Positions 7,173 through 15,200 of a stretch of 37,983 nt of DNA are shown piece by piece. The DNA is from a bacterium (GTDB lineage Bacteria > Armatimonadota > HRBIN16), in contig JANWXG010000001.1 of assembly GCA_025057335.1 (NCBI GenBank), forward strand, positions 1 through 37,983. The letters run 5' to 3'. A model generated the notes under the pieces. That model saw only the letters and a list, made by a program, of their open reading frames with translations, ran no database searches and was not told where the DNA came from. The stretch's first letter is position 1, and each line of letters starts with the position of its first letter. The position numbers and the translations under genes were made by a program.

Positions 7173-9062
7173 ATGAGCGGTAGCAGGTATGACGTCGTAG
7201 TGATAGGCGCAGGGCATGCGGGTTGTGAGGCGTCGCTTGCCGCAGCGCGAATGGGTTGTCACACGGCTGTGATTACGCTAGACCTCACCCGCGTGGCGCA
7301 CATGCCTTGCAACTGCTCCATCGGCGGTCCCGCCAAAGGGCACCTCGTGCGCGAGATCGACGCGCTAGGCGGGCAGATGGGCATTGCTATTGACCTCAAC
7401 CTGACGCATATCCGTCGCGTGGGGACGGGCAAAGGCCCCGCCATTCAGACGCTGCGCGCACATGCCGACAAGCAGCTCTACCCGCAGTATATGCGCCGCG
7501 TGCTGGAAACACAGCCCGGACTGGAGCTGGTGCAGGGCGAGGCGGTAGAGCTGCTGGTACACGACAACACTGTGCAGGGGGTGCGCCTGAAGGACGGAAG
7601 TGAGCTGCGCGCGAAGGCGGTAATCATCACCTCAGGCACCTTCCTGAACGGGCTTATCCACATTGGTGAAAAGCAGATACGCGCCGGGCGTGCAGGGGAA
7701 CCCCCCTCGGTTGGCTTGTCTGAATCGCTGCGCCAGCTGGGTTTTCGTCTGGGGCGGTTCAAGACGGGCACGACCCCGCGCATCGCGAGGGAGAGCGTGG
7801 ACTTCTCGCAGACGCAGCTGGTGCCCTCTGACCCCGATGCACCGCCTTTTTCGTTCGTGCATGACAGGCTGAATCCGCCGCGTCCACTCCTACCCTGCTG
7901 GCAGACTCGCACTACCGAGCAGACTCACCGCATCATCCGTGAGAACCTGCACCGCTCGGCGATGTACGGCGGCAGAATCGAGGGCATCGGACCGCGCTAC
8001 TGCCCCTCGATCGAAGACAAAATCGTCCGCTTTCCCGACAAGGAGTCGCATCCTGTCTTCCTAGAACAGGAAGGCTGGGAGACCAACGAGCTATACGTGC
8101 AGGGTATGAGCACTAGCCTGCCCGAGGAGGTGCAGCTGGCGTTCTTGCGCACGCTGCCTGGGCTAGAAGAGGTAGTGATGATTCGCCCCGGCTACGCGGT
8201 AGAGTACGACATGGTGTACCCCGACCAGCTGAAACCCACGCTGATGACGCATGCCGTGCAGGGACTGTTCCTAGCGGGGCAAATCAACGGCACTTCGGGC
8301 TACGAGGAGGCAGCGGCGCAGGGGCTCGTCGCGGGTATCAACGCCGCGCTTTACGTGCAGGGACGCGAGCCGATGGTGATCGAACGGCACATGGGCTACA
8401 TCGGTGTGCTGATTGACGACCTCATCACAAAGGGCGTGCAAGACCCCTACCGGATGCTCACTGCGCGAGCGGAGTTTCGCCTCGCCTTGCGCCACGACAA
8501 CGCTGACCTGCGCCTTACCCCCACTGGCAGGCGCGTAGGATTGGTGGACGACGCCCGCTGGACGCGGTTCATTGCCAAACAGGAAGCCATTGAGCGTGAG
8601 ACGCAACGGCTGAAGGCAACAACACTCACAGGCAAACACAATCCGCTACTACAACAGCATGGATTGGCGCCAGTGGACGGACCAACCAGCCTGTATGAGC
8701 TGCTGCGCCGCCCTGAGGTAACCTACGAGACACTGCTGCAACTGGTTCCTGTAGAGGCGCCTGCCTCGCGCGAGGTGGCAGAACAAGTCGAGCTCGCAGC
8801 CAAGTACGAGGGCTTCCTGCGTCGTCAGCAACAGCAGGTGGAGGAACATCAGCGCTTAGAGGGGCTGCTCATCCCTGAAGACACCGACTACCACGCGATA
8901 CGCGGCTTGTCACACGAGGGACGGGAGAAGCTGTTACGCGTGCGTCCACGCAGTGTCGGGCAGGCGTCGCGCATCCCCGGCATACGCCCATCAGATATCG
9001 CTGCCCTGCTAGTATACCTGCGAGCGACGCGCGAGCCTGTGCTCACGGCGTGTCAAGAGTGA
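7173..9062 (+). CDS. mnmG: tRNA uridine-5-carboxymethylaminomethyl modification enzyme MnmG (GidA)
   Basis: The FAD-dependent subunit that, with the GTPase MnmE, installs (carboxymethyl)aminomethyl groups at U34 of certain tRNAs. The 629-residue length is standard. The N-terminus has the dinucleotide motif VVVIGAGHAGCEASLAAARM (GxGxxG at residues 12-17), then MPCNCSIGGPAKGHLVREID, ALGGQMG and KGPAIQTLRAHADKQLY; later come GYAVEYDMVYPDQL, FLAGQINGTSGYEEAAAQG and LTARAEFRLALRHDNADLRLTP, and the C-terminal helical MnmE-binding domain ends with GIRPSDIAALLVYL. mnmE is not in the window. A GGAG ribosome site lies about ten bases before the ATG. Confidence 0.97.
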   Translation: MSGSRYDVVVIGAGHAGCEASLAAARMGCHTAVITLDLTRVAHMPCNCSIGGPAKGHLVREIDALGGQMGIAIDLNLTHIRRVGTGKGPAIQTLRAHADKQLYPQYMRRVLETQPGLELVQGEAVELLVHDNTVQGVRLKDGSELRAKAVIITSGTFLNGLIHIGEKQIRAGRAGEPPSVGLSESLRQLGFRLGRFKTGTTPRIARESVDFSQTQLVPSDPDAPPFSFVHDRLNPPRPLLPCWQTRTTEQTHRIIRENLHRSAMYGGRIEGIGPRYCPSIEDKIVRFPDKESHPVFLEQEGWETNELYVQGMSTSLPEEVQLAFLRTLPGLEEVVMIRPGYAVEYDMVYPDQLKPTLMTHAVQGLFLAGQINGTSGYEEAAAQGLVAGINAALYVQGREPMVIERHMGYIGVLIDDLITKGVQDPYRMLTARAEFRLALRHDNADLRLTPTGRRVGLVDDARWTRFIAKQEAIERETQRLKATTLTGKHNPLLQQHGLAPVDGPTSLYELLRRPEVTYETLLQLVPVEAPASREVAEQVELAAKYEGFLRRQQQQVEEHQRLEGLLIPEDTDYHAIRGLSHEGREKLLRVRPRSVGQASRIPGIRPSDIAALLVYLRATREPVLTACQE

Positions 9063-9175
9063 GCCTTGCCTCGCGACGAACCCACTAGAACTCGGCAGCA
9101 CTCTCTCCTGAGAATCGCTACGCCCCCTGCGTGTATCTATTCTGATGAAGAACATCGGAAAGGGTAACGGTGCCG

Positions 9176-9421
9176 ATGAGCAATCAGCCACGAGTGATTG
9201 TGTTCTCCACGCCCAACTGTCCGTATTGTAATATGGCGAAGCGCTACCTGCGCGACCGGGGCATCCGCTTTCGCGACGTAGACGTCAGCCGCGACCCCGC
9301 CGCTGCGCGCGATATGGTGCGTCGGTCAGGTCAGCAGGGCGTGCCCGTCATCGATATCAACGGCAAAATCGTGGTCGGCTTCGACCGCGCTAAAATCGAC
9401 CAGCTGTTGGGACTGAAGTAA
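9176..9421 (+). CDS. Glutaredoxin-like protein (CPYC active site)
   Basis: An 81-residue thioredoxin-fold protein with the redox motif STPNCPYCNMAKRYL (CPYC near residue 15), the cis-proline loop GVPVIDI and the C-terminal VGFDRAKIDQLLGL that is common in the short YruB/NrdH-like glutaredoxins. It would reduce disulfides or deliver electrons to partner enzymes in the cytosol. ATG 9176 is preferred to GTG 9170 on spacing from GGAAAGGG. It is followed after 22 bases by groES and then a thioredoxin-reductase-like gene, suggesting a redox/protein-folding operon in which the flavoprotein could be its reductase. Confidence 0.88.
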   Translation: MSNQPRVIVFSTPNCPYCNMAKRYLRDRGIRFRDVDVSRDPAAARDMVRRSGQQGVPVIDINGKIVVGFDRAKIDQLLGLK

Positions 9422-9443
9422 ATCGCCACAGAGGAGGAAAGCG

Positions 9444-9734
9444 ATGAGCGAGCACACTACACCACCCATCCAGCCACTGGGTTCTCGTGTCCTGGTGCAG
9501 CCGATAGAGGAAGAGTCGCGCACAGCTGGGGGTATCTTTCTGCCCGATACCGCCAAGGAAAAGCCTCAGCTGGGCTTAGTGGTCGCCGTTGGCGACGATG
9601 AAGAAATCAAGGTTCAGGTGGGAGACAAGGTGATTTTCCCCAAGTACACAGGCACAGAGTTTCGCTATAATGGCACCGATTATCTGATTATGGAAGCGAA
9701 CGACATTCTGGCGAAACTCACGGAAGGGAGGTGA
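9444..9734 (+). CDS. groES: Co-chaperonin GroES (Cpn10)
   Basis: A 96-residue Cpn10. IQPLGSRVLVQPIEEESRTAGGIFLPDTAKEKPQLGLVVAVG contains, in order, the first beta-strand, the mobile GroEL-binding loop (TAGGIFLP) and the return strand; GDKVIFPKYTGTEFRYNGTDYLIM and the terminal NDILAKL complete the family pattern. It caps the GroEL ring during folding. No groEL follows, so it is an orphan co-chaperonin gene embedded between a glutaredoxin and a thioredoxin reductase relative. GAGGAGGAAAGCG is a good ribosome site. Confidence 0.95.
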   Translation: MSEHTTPPIQPLGSRVLVQPIEEESRTAGGIFLPDTAKEKPQLGLVVAVGDDEEIKVQVGDKVIFPKYTGTEFRYNGTDYLIMEANDILAKLTEGR

Positions 9735-9738
9735 GGCG

Positions 9739-10719
9739 ATGGAGTGGGAGTTCCAGGTCACTCCTTCCGTTCCAGAGGAGGTATACGATGTGGCGATTAT
9801 CGGCGGCGGTCCAGCAGGTGCCACTGCCGCCATCTATGCTGCCCGCGCCAATCTGAAGACCATTGTGATTGACAAAGGCATTGCCAACGGCGCATTAGGC
9901 ATCACCAGTAGAATCGCCAACTATCCGGGCGTTCCGGGTGAAATCAGTGGGGAGGAGCTGGTGCGGCGAATGCGCCAGCAAGCGGAGTCGTTTGGGGCAG
10001 TGTTCGTGCAAGACCGCATTCAGGCAACCGACCTGCTGAGCGACCCAAAGGTGTTATTTGGTAACGCGGGAACCTACACTGCCAAGGCAGTCATCATCGC
10101 CACCGGCTCGATGGGACGAGGCAATCGCGTGCCCGGAGAGGACCGTTTGCTAGGACGAGGTGTCTCGTACTGTGCCACCTGCGACGCCGCCTTCTTCCGC
10201 GACCAGGAGGTGGCGGTTGCAGGCAGCAGCGAAGAGGCAGTGGAAGAGGCACTGTTTCTGACCGGTTTCGCCAGTCGGGTACACTTCCTCTCTCCCAAGC
10301 GGGAGCTGCACGCGGACCCCGAACTGGTGAAAGAGCTCACCGAACATCCAAAGGTGACAACGTACTGGGGCGTCACCCTGCGCGAGGTCATCGGTGAGGA
10401 CAAGGTGGAAGCAGTGCGTTACCGCACCCCCATCGGCACCGAGGAGACCTTGCCTGTCGCGGGAGTGTTCATCTACCTGCAAGGCGGACATCCGATTACC
10501 GACTTCCTCGCGGGGCAAATCTCCCTAGGCGAGGGCGGATGTATCCTGGTGGATTCGGAGTACCAAACCGCTATCCCCGGCGTGTATGCTGTAGGTGACG
10601 TGATATGTCATCATGTGAAGCAGGCAGTGGTCGCCGCTGCCGAGGGGGCTATCGCCGCAATGGCAGTAGAGAAGCAGCTGCGCGGGCGCAAGAAGCTGGT
10701 GGTGGACTGGTCTAAGTAG
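9739..10719 (+). CDS. trxB: Thioredoxin-reductase-like flavoprotein, atypical pyridine-nucleotide site
   Basis: A 326-residue flavoprotein with the thioredoxin reductase architecture: FAD motif VAIIGGGPAGATAAIYAAR (about 18-36), redox CATC at residues 145-148 in GVSYCATCDAAFFRD, and the C-terminal FAD motif GVYAVGDVICHHVKQAVVAA. The central NADPH domain is altered: canonical GGGxSAxEEA reads AGSSEEAVEEALFL (about 161-174), and the HRRxxxR signature that reads the NADPH 2'-phosphate is FLSPKREL. Related NADPH-independent reductases that use ferredoxin are known, so the donor may not be NADPH; this is inference. It follows groES by 4 bases behind GGAAGGGAGGTG, and the gene symbol is given by similarity only. 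Confidence 0.85.
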   Translation: MEWEFQVTPSVPEEVYDVAIIGGGPAGATAAIYAARANLKTIVIDKGIANGALGITSRIANYPGVPGEISGEELVRRMRQQAESFGAVFVQDRIQATDLLSDPKVLFGNAGTYTAKAVIIATGSMGRGNRVPGEDRLLGRGVSYCATCDAAFFRDQEVAVAGSSEEAVEEALFLTGFASRVHFLSPKRELHADPELVKELTEHPKVTTYWGVTLREVIGEDKVEAVRYRTPIGTEETLPVAGVFIYLQGGHPITDFLAGQISLGEGGCILVDSEYQTAIPGVYAVGDVICHHVKQAVVAAAEGAIAAMAVEKQLRGRKKLVVDWSK

Positions 10720-10742
10720 CGCGTGAGCTTTTCCCTCTCCTT

Positions 10743-10788
10743 ACAGAGGACATGGAACGCCATTCTCTGAGCGCTCTATGTCCTCTGT
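10743..10788. repeat. 11-bp inverted repeat with 24-base loop
   Basis: ACAGAGGACAT (10743-10753) and its exact complement ATGTCCTCTGT (10778-10788). A further ACAGAGG occurs at about 10805-10811. It lies between the thioredoxin-reductase-like gene and the aldolase gene. It could be a terminator without a U-tract or a paired operator; neither role is proven. Confidence 0.6.
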
Positions 10789-10859
10789 GTTCAAACCACT
10801 CCTCACACAGAGGCTTTTCCTCCCCTTGCAGCGAACCCAAAGCTTCGAGGTGAATAACC

Positions 10860-11501
10860 ATGCAAGAGGTCGTGCGAGAGCTCATCGCGCAACGCGTGGT
10901 TGGGGTGTTGCGTCTGCCGCGGTCGGACCTAGCGTTGCGGGCACTGGAGGTGGCTATCGAGCATGGCGTGACGGCGGTGGAGGTCACCCTGACCACGCCC
11001 AACGCGCTGGAAATCCTCAGTGAAGCTCGCAAGCGCTGGGAAGGCAGAGCGTGGGTGGGTGCGGGTACCGTGTTGGACGCGGAGCACACAAGGCAAGCCA
11101 TTGAGGCTGGGGCGCAGTTTGTGGTATCGCCCATTCTGGACGCCGGGATGGTCGAGGCGGCGCTGGAGGCAGAGATACCCCCCATTCCGGGCGTGTTCAG
11201 CCCGACAGAGATTGTCACTGCCCACCGCTGGGGTGCGCCCATCGTGAAGGTATTCCCTGCCGTGACGTTGGGTACGGCATTCTTCAAGGAGGTGAAAGCG
11301 CCACTGCCGGGGATACCGCTCATGGCGGTCGGTGGTATCCATGCACATAATGCGGCAGAGTACCTACATGCGGGAGCGGACATGGTCGGCGTGGGAGGCG
11401 CACTCTTTCCGAAGACGGCGATTCTGGCTGGCGAGTTTGAAGGGGTGGCGCAAGCCGCCGAAGCGTTAGCAGCGCTGCGTCATCTCCACGACGATAGGTA
11501 A
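10860..11501 (+). CDS. eda: KDPG/KHG aldolase-family protein (Entner-Doudoroff type)
   Basis: A 213-residue TIM-barrel aldolase. It shows the conserved GVTAVEVTLTTPNALEIL with the catalytic Glu, WVGAGTVLD, AGAQFVVSPI and the Schiff-base lysine in APIVKVFPAVTLG (about residue 125), then PLMAVGGIHAHNAAEYLHAGA, matching the Eda family in order and length. The expected reaction splits 2-keto-3-deoxy-6-phosphogluconate to pyruvate and glyceraldehyde-3-phosphate, but close relatives act on other 2-keto-3-deoxy acids, so substrate is uncertain. GAGGTG precedes the ATG by about nine bases. It stands alone; no edd or kdgK gene is near. Confidence 0.88.
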   Translation: MQEVVRELIAQRVVGVLRLPRSDLALRALEVAIEHGVTAVEVTLTTPNALEILSEARKRWEGRAWVGAGTVLDAEHTRQAIEAGAQFVVSPILDAGMVEAALEAEIPPIPGVFSPTEIVTAHRWGAPIVKVFPAVTLGTAFFKEVKAPLPGIPLMAVGGIHAHNAAEYLHAGADMVGVGGALFPKTAILAGEFEGVAQAAEALAALRHLHDDR

Positions 11502-11606
11502 CATCCCTGTGCGGCGGCTCAGCCTGAAGCCCTCTGCAAACGGTTCCAGCAGCGTTGTTCGGGTGTTGCGAAAGCGATGCGTCCAGTAACTCGCCTGCAT
11601 GAACGT

Positions 11607-12437
11607 TTATCGGCCCCTCTGCAGCCGCCGTCGGCGCTCCCACGCCACTAGCATCGCCATCCCTGCGGCGAGCGAAGCCATCGAGGCAGGCTCGGGAATA
11701 ACGAAAGGCGGCGGAGAGGAATGCGTGCTCTCGATCACCCCTATGAGCGCGACTAACAGCAGCGGCACGAGGACGAAATCGGTGTCGCGAGACTCTGTGA
11801 CGGTCGCTACCTCTAAACCCTCCGTTGACAGTATCGGTTCACCTTGCCAGAGCGTCAGCGTGAGGTTTTCCATCGTCTCAGGCAGCATCCCAGTTTCGGG
11901 CAACACGGGGAATACCGCTGTCACCACAGGAGGCTCCACAGGGGCTTCCTCGCGAGGTTCCTCCGACACGGATAACTCTGGTCGCAGGTCTACTTGGACA
12001 GGCATGCGTTCAGTCCGTTGCGGGGCATAGCCGGGCAGCTGCTCCGTCAAGGGGTTACCGCATTCACCTAGCAGCACGGGCTGTCCCGTTTGCAGGTGTA
12101 CGAAGACCTTTCTGCCTTTCGGCAGGTGTCGCACCTCCTCGCCGATAGTGCCGTCATTTCTGACGAAGAAGATGCGATACGTGCCACTACGCGGAAGCGG
12201 TCGCAGCCCAAGTTGGGTCTGCACGTAATTCGCTATCGCCTGCATAGGAACTCCGAAATGCGCTGCATAGCGAGCGGCTACCTTAGGGTCTTTCCTCACA
12301 AGTGTAGCGAGCTGAGCGGAGCTCGTCACCGGCTTGTCTAAAAACGAGCCTCGTGGCATCCTCTTGCTCCACGCGACACTAGAGCAAGAAAGCGTTACCA
12401 TCACAAGAACGCTGAAAATAGCCCAACGCGTTATCAT
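11607..12437 (-). CDS. PEP-CTERM-type secreted protein of unknown function
   Basis: A 276-residue exported protein. The N-terminus (MITRWAIFSVLVMVTLSCSS) is a signal peptide with a possible lipobox-like Cys. The C-terminus has the tripartite PEP-CTERM sorting signal: PEPAS, a hydrophobic stretch (MASLAAGMAMLVAW) and a basic end (ERRRRLQRGR), read by an exosortase elsewhere in the genome. A second hydrophobic stretch (FVLVPLLLVALIGVIE) precedes it. Between lies an unrecognised domain (about residues 30-135), a Pro/Glu-rich linker and a beta-rich part. The start chosen gives the signal peptide at the N-terminus; the ORF is open 70 codons further upstream. No function is assigned. Confidence 0.75.
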   Translation of the reverse strand: MITRWAIFSVLVMVTLSCSSVAWSKRMPRGSFLDKPVTSSAQLATLVRKDPKVAARYAAHFGVPMQAIANYVQTQLGLRPLPRSGTYRIFFVRNDGTIGEEVRHLPKGRKVFVHLQTGQPVLLGECGNPLTEQLPGYAPQRTERMPVQVDLRPELSVSEEPREEAPVEPPVVTAVFPVLPETGMLPETMENLTLTLWQGEPILSTEGLEVATVTESRDTDFVLVPLLLVALIGVIESTHSSPPPFVIPEPASMASLAAGMAMLVAWERRRRLQRGR

Positions 12438-12552
12438 CGTGCTCTCGACCTCCTCTGGTCGAAAGTCTAACATAATTCCCAACAGCAGTTCAATATTCTG
12501 ACTTGCCCTAACGCGAAAACCCGCAGCTTTGCTAGCGTTTCCGAGGGCTACC

Positions 12553-12581
12553 TTGCCTCCAGCGCGCAGGTGTGCTACATT
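12553..12581 (+). promoter_or_regulatory. Sigma-70 promoter with extended -10 for the URO-D-like gene
   Basis: TTGCCT (12553-12558), 17-base spacer, TACATT (12576-12581) preceded directly by TGC. It lies about 28 bases before the GTG start at 12609. Confidence 0.6.
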
Positions 12582-12608
12582 GAAAAGAAAAGGGCACAGG
12601 AGGCTCTG

Positions 12609-13652
12609 GTGAGCTACGCTATCGGCATAGAGGCGATACGCTTGCAATCCCCCGAACGGCTAGCGCATACCGAATACTGTAGCAACTACGCGCTGGTGCG
12701 GGCGGTGACAGGCAAAGACCCAACGAAAGCACCTGATGCTTGGCGCGATTTCTACGACGCTTGGCAGATAGACCTCCTCTGGGTGACTAACGATGGTGCC
12801 GTCCCTTGGTCGGAGCGGGGCAGAGTGACCGATATGGGGCATGCGGAGTTCCTAGAGGGGGGAATTGACCGGCGTGATAGGGTGTTCTGCCCCTTCCGGG
12901 ATGCTGAGGAGGTATTGCGGTTCGATGCGGTAGAAGAGTACGGTCTGCCCGACATGGATGAGCTGGTCGCCTACTACGAGAGTTTCTATCGCCAGGGGCA
13001 GGCAGAGCATCCGAACCAAATCTTCACGGCGGGTTACTACAAGACGCTCATTTCGGGCGCGATTGAGGCTTTCGGCTGGGAGAGGCTATTAGAAGCCGCT
13101 GCCGACCGCAGGCGATTCGACAAGGTGCTGGAGAGCTTCTACCAGTTGTCACTTCACCACTATCGGGCGTGGGCGAAGACCTCCACGCCAGTGTTCATCT
13201 GCCACGACGACATGGTATGGTCGGAGGGAGCCTTCCTGCATCCCGATTTCTATCGTTCTGCTATCTTCCCCCGCTACGCGAAGCTATGGCAGGTGCTGCA
13301 CGAGGCAGGGAAGGTAGTGCTGTTTTGCTCGGACGGCACGTGGACACAGTTCGTGGACGACATCGCACAAGCAGGTGCAGACGGATTCATCTTCGAACCC
13401 ACGACATCGCTGGAATACGTGGTAGAGCGCTACGGAAAGACCCACGTAATCGTGAGCAGTAAAGTGGACGCCCGCACGCTCACCTTCGGCATGCGCGAGC
13501 AGATACAGCGTGAGATCGACGACACGTTGCGCCTTGCTGCAGAATGCCCCGGTTTCGTCTTCGCCGTAGGAAACCACATCCCCAGCAACGTGCCTGTAGA
13601 CAATGCGCTGTACTACTTCGACTACTTGAGCAACAGGTGGTGGAGACGCTAA
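12609..13652 (+). CDS. Uroporphyrinogen decarboxylase (URO-D) superfamily protein, not HemE
   Basis: A 347-residue barrel protein. The C-terminal half shows the superfamily pattern (DGFIFEPTTSLEYVVERYG, then VSSKVDARTLTFG and CPGFVFAVGNHIPSNVPVDN before ALYYFDYL). The N-terminal PxWxMRQAGR motif of HemE is absent, so it is not the porphyrin enzyme; relatives include corrinoid methyltransferases and many uncharacterised proteins next to sugar dehydrogenases. FICHDDMVWSEG near residue 200 may contribute a metal or active-site group. The start is GTG 12609, five bases behind AGGAGG (12598-12603). It is convergent with the Gfo/Idh/MocA gene, and no corrinoid protein is nearby. Confidence 0.8.
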   Translation: MSYAIGIEAIRLQSPERLAHTEYCSNYALVRAVTGKDPTKAPDAWRDFYDAWQIDLLWVTNDGAVPWSERGRVTDMGHAEFLEGGIDRRDRVFCPFRDAEEVLRFDAVEEYGLPDMDELVAYYESFYRQGQAEHPNQIFTAGYYKTLISGAIEAFGWERLLEAAADRRRFDKVLESFYQLSLHHYRAWAKTSTPVFICHDDMVWSEGAFLHPDFYRSAIFPRYAKLWQVLHEAGKVVLFCSDGTWTQFVDDIAQAGADGFIFEPTTSLEYVVERYGKTHVIVSSKVDARTLTFGMREQIQREIDDTLRLAAECPGFVFAVGNHIPSNVPVDNALYYFDYLSNRWWRR

Positions 13653-13660
13653 CCGCGCCC

Positions 13661-13772
13661 TCACTCTGCTCGCCATCGCGGGCGATCGGGAAACCGCTCA
13701 CGTCGCCCCTCCGTTCTCTACGGAGGCTTCACGTCCCGTTCGCCCGCGATGGGGTCTACTATCACTCTGCTC
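13661..13772. repeat. Nested inverted repeat flanked by 11-bp direct repeats
   Basis: A 12-bp perfect inverted repeat (13673-13684 with 13741-13752) extends to 18 of 19 bases. Inside it sits a second hairpin, CCTCCGT (13708-13714) with ACGGAGG (13720-13726). The whole is bracketed by direct repeats TCACTCTGCTC at 13661-13671 and 13762-13772. It lies between the ends of two convergent genes, so it could terminate both, or be a small mobile palindrome with a target duplication. Confidence 0.65.
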
Positions 13773-13773
13773 C

Positions 13774-14940
13774 CTACAACTCCGAAACGCTCACCCAGCG
13801 CTTCTGCTGGCTGGAAATCTCCACCGCCTCGAGCACTGCCTGGTTACGCACCCCGTCCTCGAAATCGGGCTTGAACGGCTCTCCTTTGTCGAAAGCCTTC
13901 AGCATGGTGTAGAACAAGTTAATGAAGGTGTGCTCGTAGCCGATGATGTGTCCGACGGGCCACCAGGCGCTCATGAAAGGATGTACGCTATCGCTTGCCT
14001 GCACGACGCGGAAGCCTCGAATGTGCGGCGGGTCGTCCTGCAGGTAGACCTCGAGCTCGTTCATGCGTTCCAAGTTGAACACGAGGCTGCCCTTGCTGCC
14101 GTTAATCTCGAAACGGTTGTAGTTTTTGCGTCCTAGCGCAAAGCGCGTGGCTTCGATGCTACCGATCGCGCCGTTCTCGAAGCGCAGCAAGAACAGCGCC
14201 GCATCGTCCACCGTGACCTCGCCCATCTCGCTGCTGGCGACGCCTCCCAGGCGGTCATCGGCTGCCGCCAGCTTCGGTCGCTGCTTGATGAAGGTTTCCA
14301 TCATGCCCGACACTTCGGTAATCTCCCCGACGAGGAAGCGCGCCATGTCGATAAGGTGCGCGTTCAGGTCGCCGTGTGCGCCTGAGCCAGCTATCTCTTT
14401 TTGCAGGCGCCATACCAGTGGGAAGTTCGGGTCCACAATCCAGTCCTGCAAGTAGGTGCCCCGGAAGTGGTAGATAGTGCCGATCCGTCCTTCCTCAATG
14501 AGCTGCTTTGCGAGCTGCACTGCGGGGGCATAACGGTAGTTGTGACACAGCGCGTGGCGCACGCCGTTCTTCTGCACTGCCTCGTACATCTGGCGAGCTT
14601 CCGCCAGAGTGTTCGCCAGCGGCTTCTCGCACAACACCATCTTGCCGGCGTTCGCCGCAGCAATCGCGATAGGCGCGTGCATGTTGCCGGGTACCGACAC
14701 GTCCACGAGGTCGATGTCTTTACGCTCCACCACCCGCTCCCAGGAGGTGTCGTACTCCTCCCAGCCGTACTTCTGGGCGGCTTTGCGCACGTTCTCCTCG
14801 TTGCGCCCGCAAATCACCTTCAGCACCGGCTCTACTTCCAGGTCGTCGAAGAAGCGAGCGACCTGTCGGTACGCGTTGCTGTGCGCCTTGCCCATGAACT
14901 GATAGCCAATCAACGCGACGTTGATTTTGCGTTTGCTCAT
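13774..14940 (-). CDS. Gfo/Idh/MocA-family oxidoreductase
   Basis: A 388-residue NAD(P)-dependent dehydrogenase. The N-terminal Rossmann domain opens KINVALIGYQFMGKAHSNAY, followed by DLVDVSVPGNMHAPIAIAAA and the catalytic-site motif LCEKPLANTLAEA (Glu-Lys-Pro near residue 103). The C-terminal dimerisation domain includes GSGAHGDLNAHLIDMARFL, with the usual Asp and His positions, and FEDGVRNQAVLEAVEISS. Members oxidise or reduce sugars, inositol and related polyols; substrate cannot be read from sequence. AGGAGGAGGCGAAC precedes the ATG. Its neighbour across the convergent junction is a URO-D-like gene, a pairing that may reflect sugar-derivative metabolism. Confidence 0.92.
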   Translation of the reverse strand: MSKRKINVALIGYQFMGKAHSNAYRQVARFFDDLEVEPVLKVICGRNEENVRKAAQKYGWEEYDTSWERVVERKDIDLVDVSVPGNMHAPIAIAAANAGKMVLCEKPLANTLAEARQMYEAVQKNGVRHALCHNYRYAPAVQLAKQLIEEGRIGTIYHFRGTYLQDWIVDPNFPLVWRLQKEIAGSGAHGDLNAHLIDMARFLVGEITEVSGMMETFIKQRPKLAAADDRLGGVASSEMGEVTVDDAALFLLRFENGAIGSIEATRFALGRKNYNRFEINGSKGSLVFNLERMNELEVYLQDDPPHIRGFRVVQASDSVHPFMSAWWPVGHIIGYEHTFINLFYTMLKAFDKGEPFKPDFEDGVRNQAVLEAVEISSQQKRWVSVSEL

Positions 14941-15200
14941 GTTCGCCTCCTCCTCATGCTATAACCTGATTTGTCATGTGATCGCTGCTTCCGTCCGCTC
15001 CCCGGGCTGCATCCATATGTTCTAGCCCGACAAGGGCTCATTTTCCTCCCCTGTGGAATGGGTAGCAACTCGCTGTCGCCTCCAATCCTCATGTGCGCGT
15101 CGATTTTAACATAGGGGAGCCAGAGCAGGCAATACACGGGAATGTTCGGCAATCTTCTTTCGCCACATCGCGCTGGCGCTCTGCCTGATGCAAACCTTCT

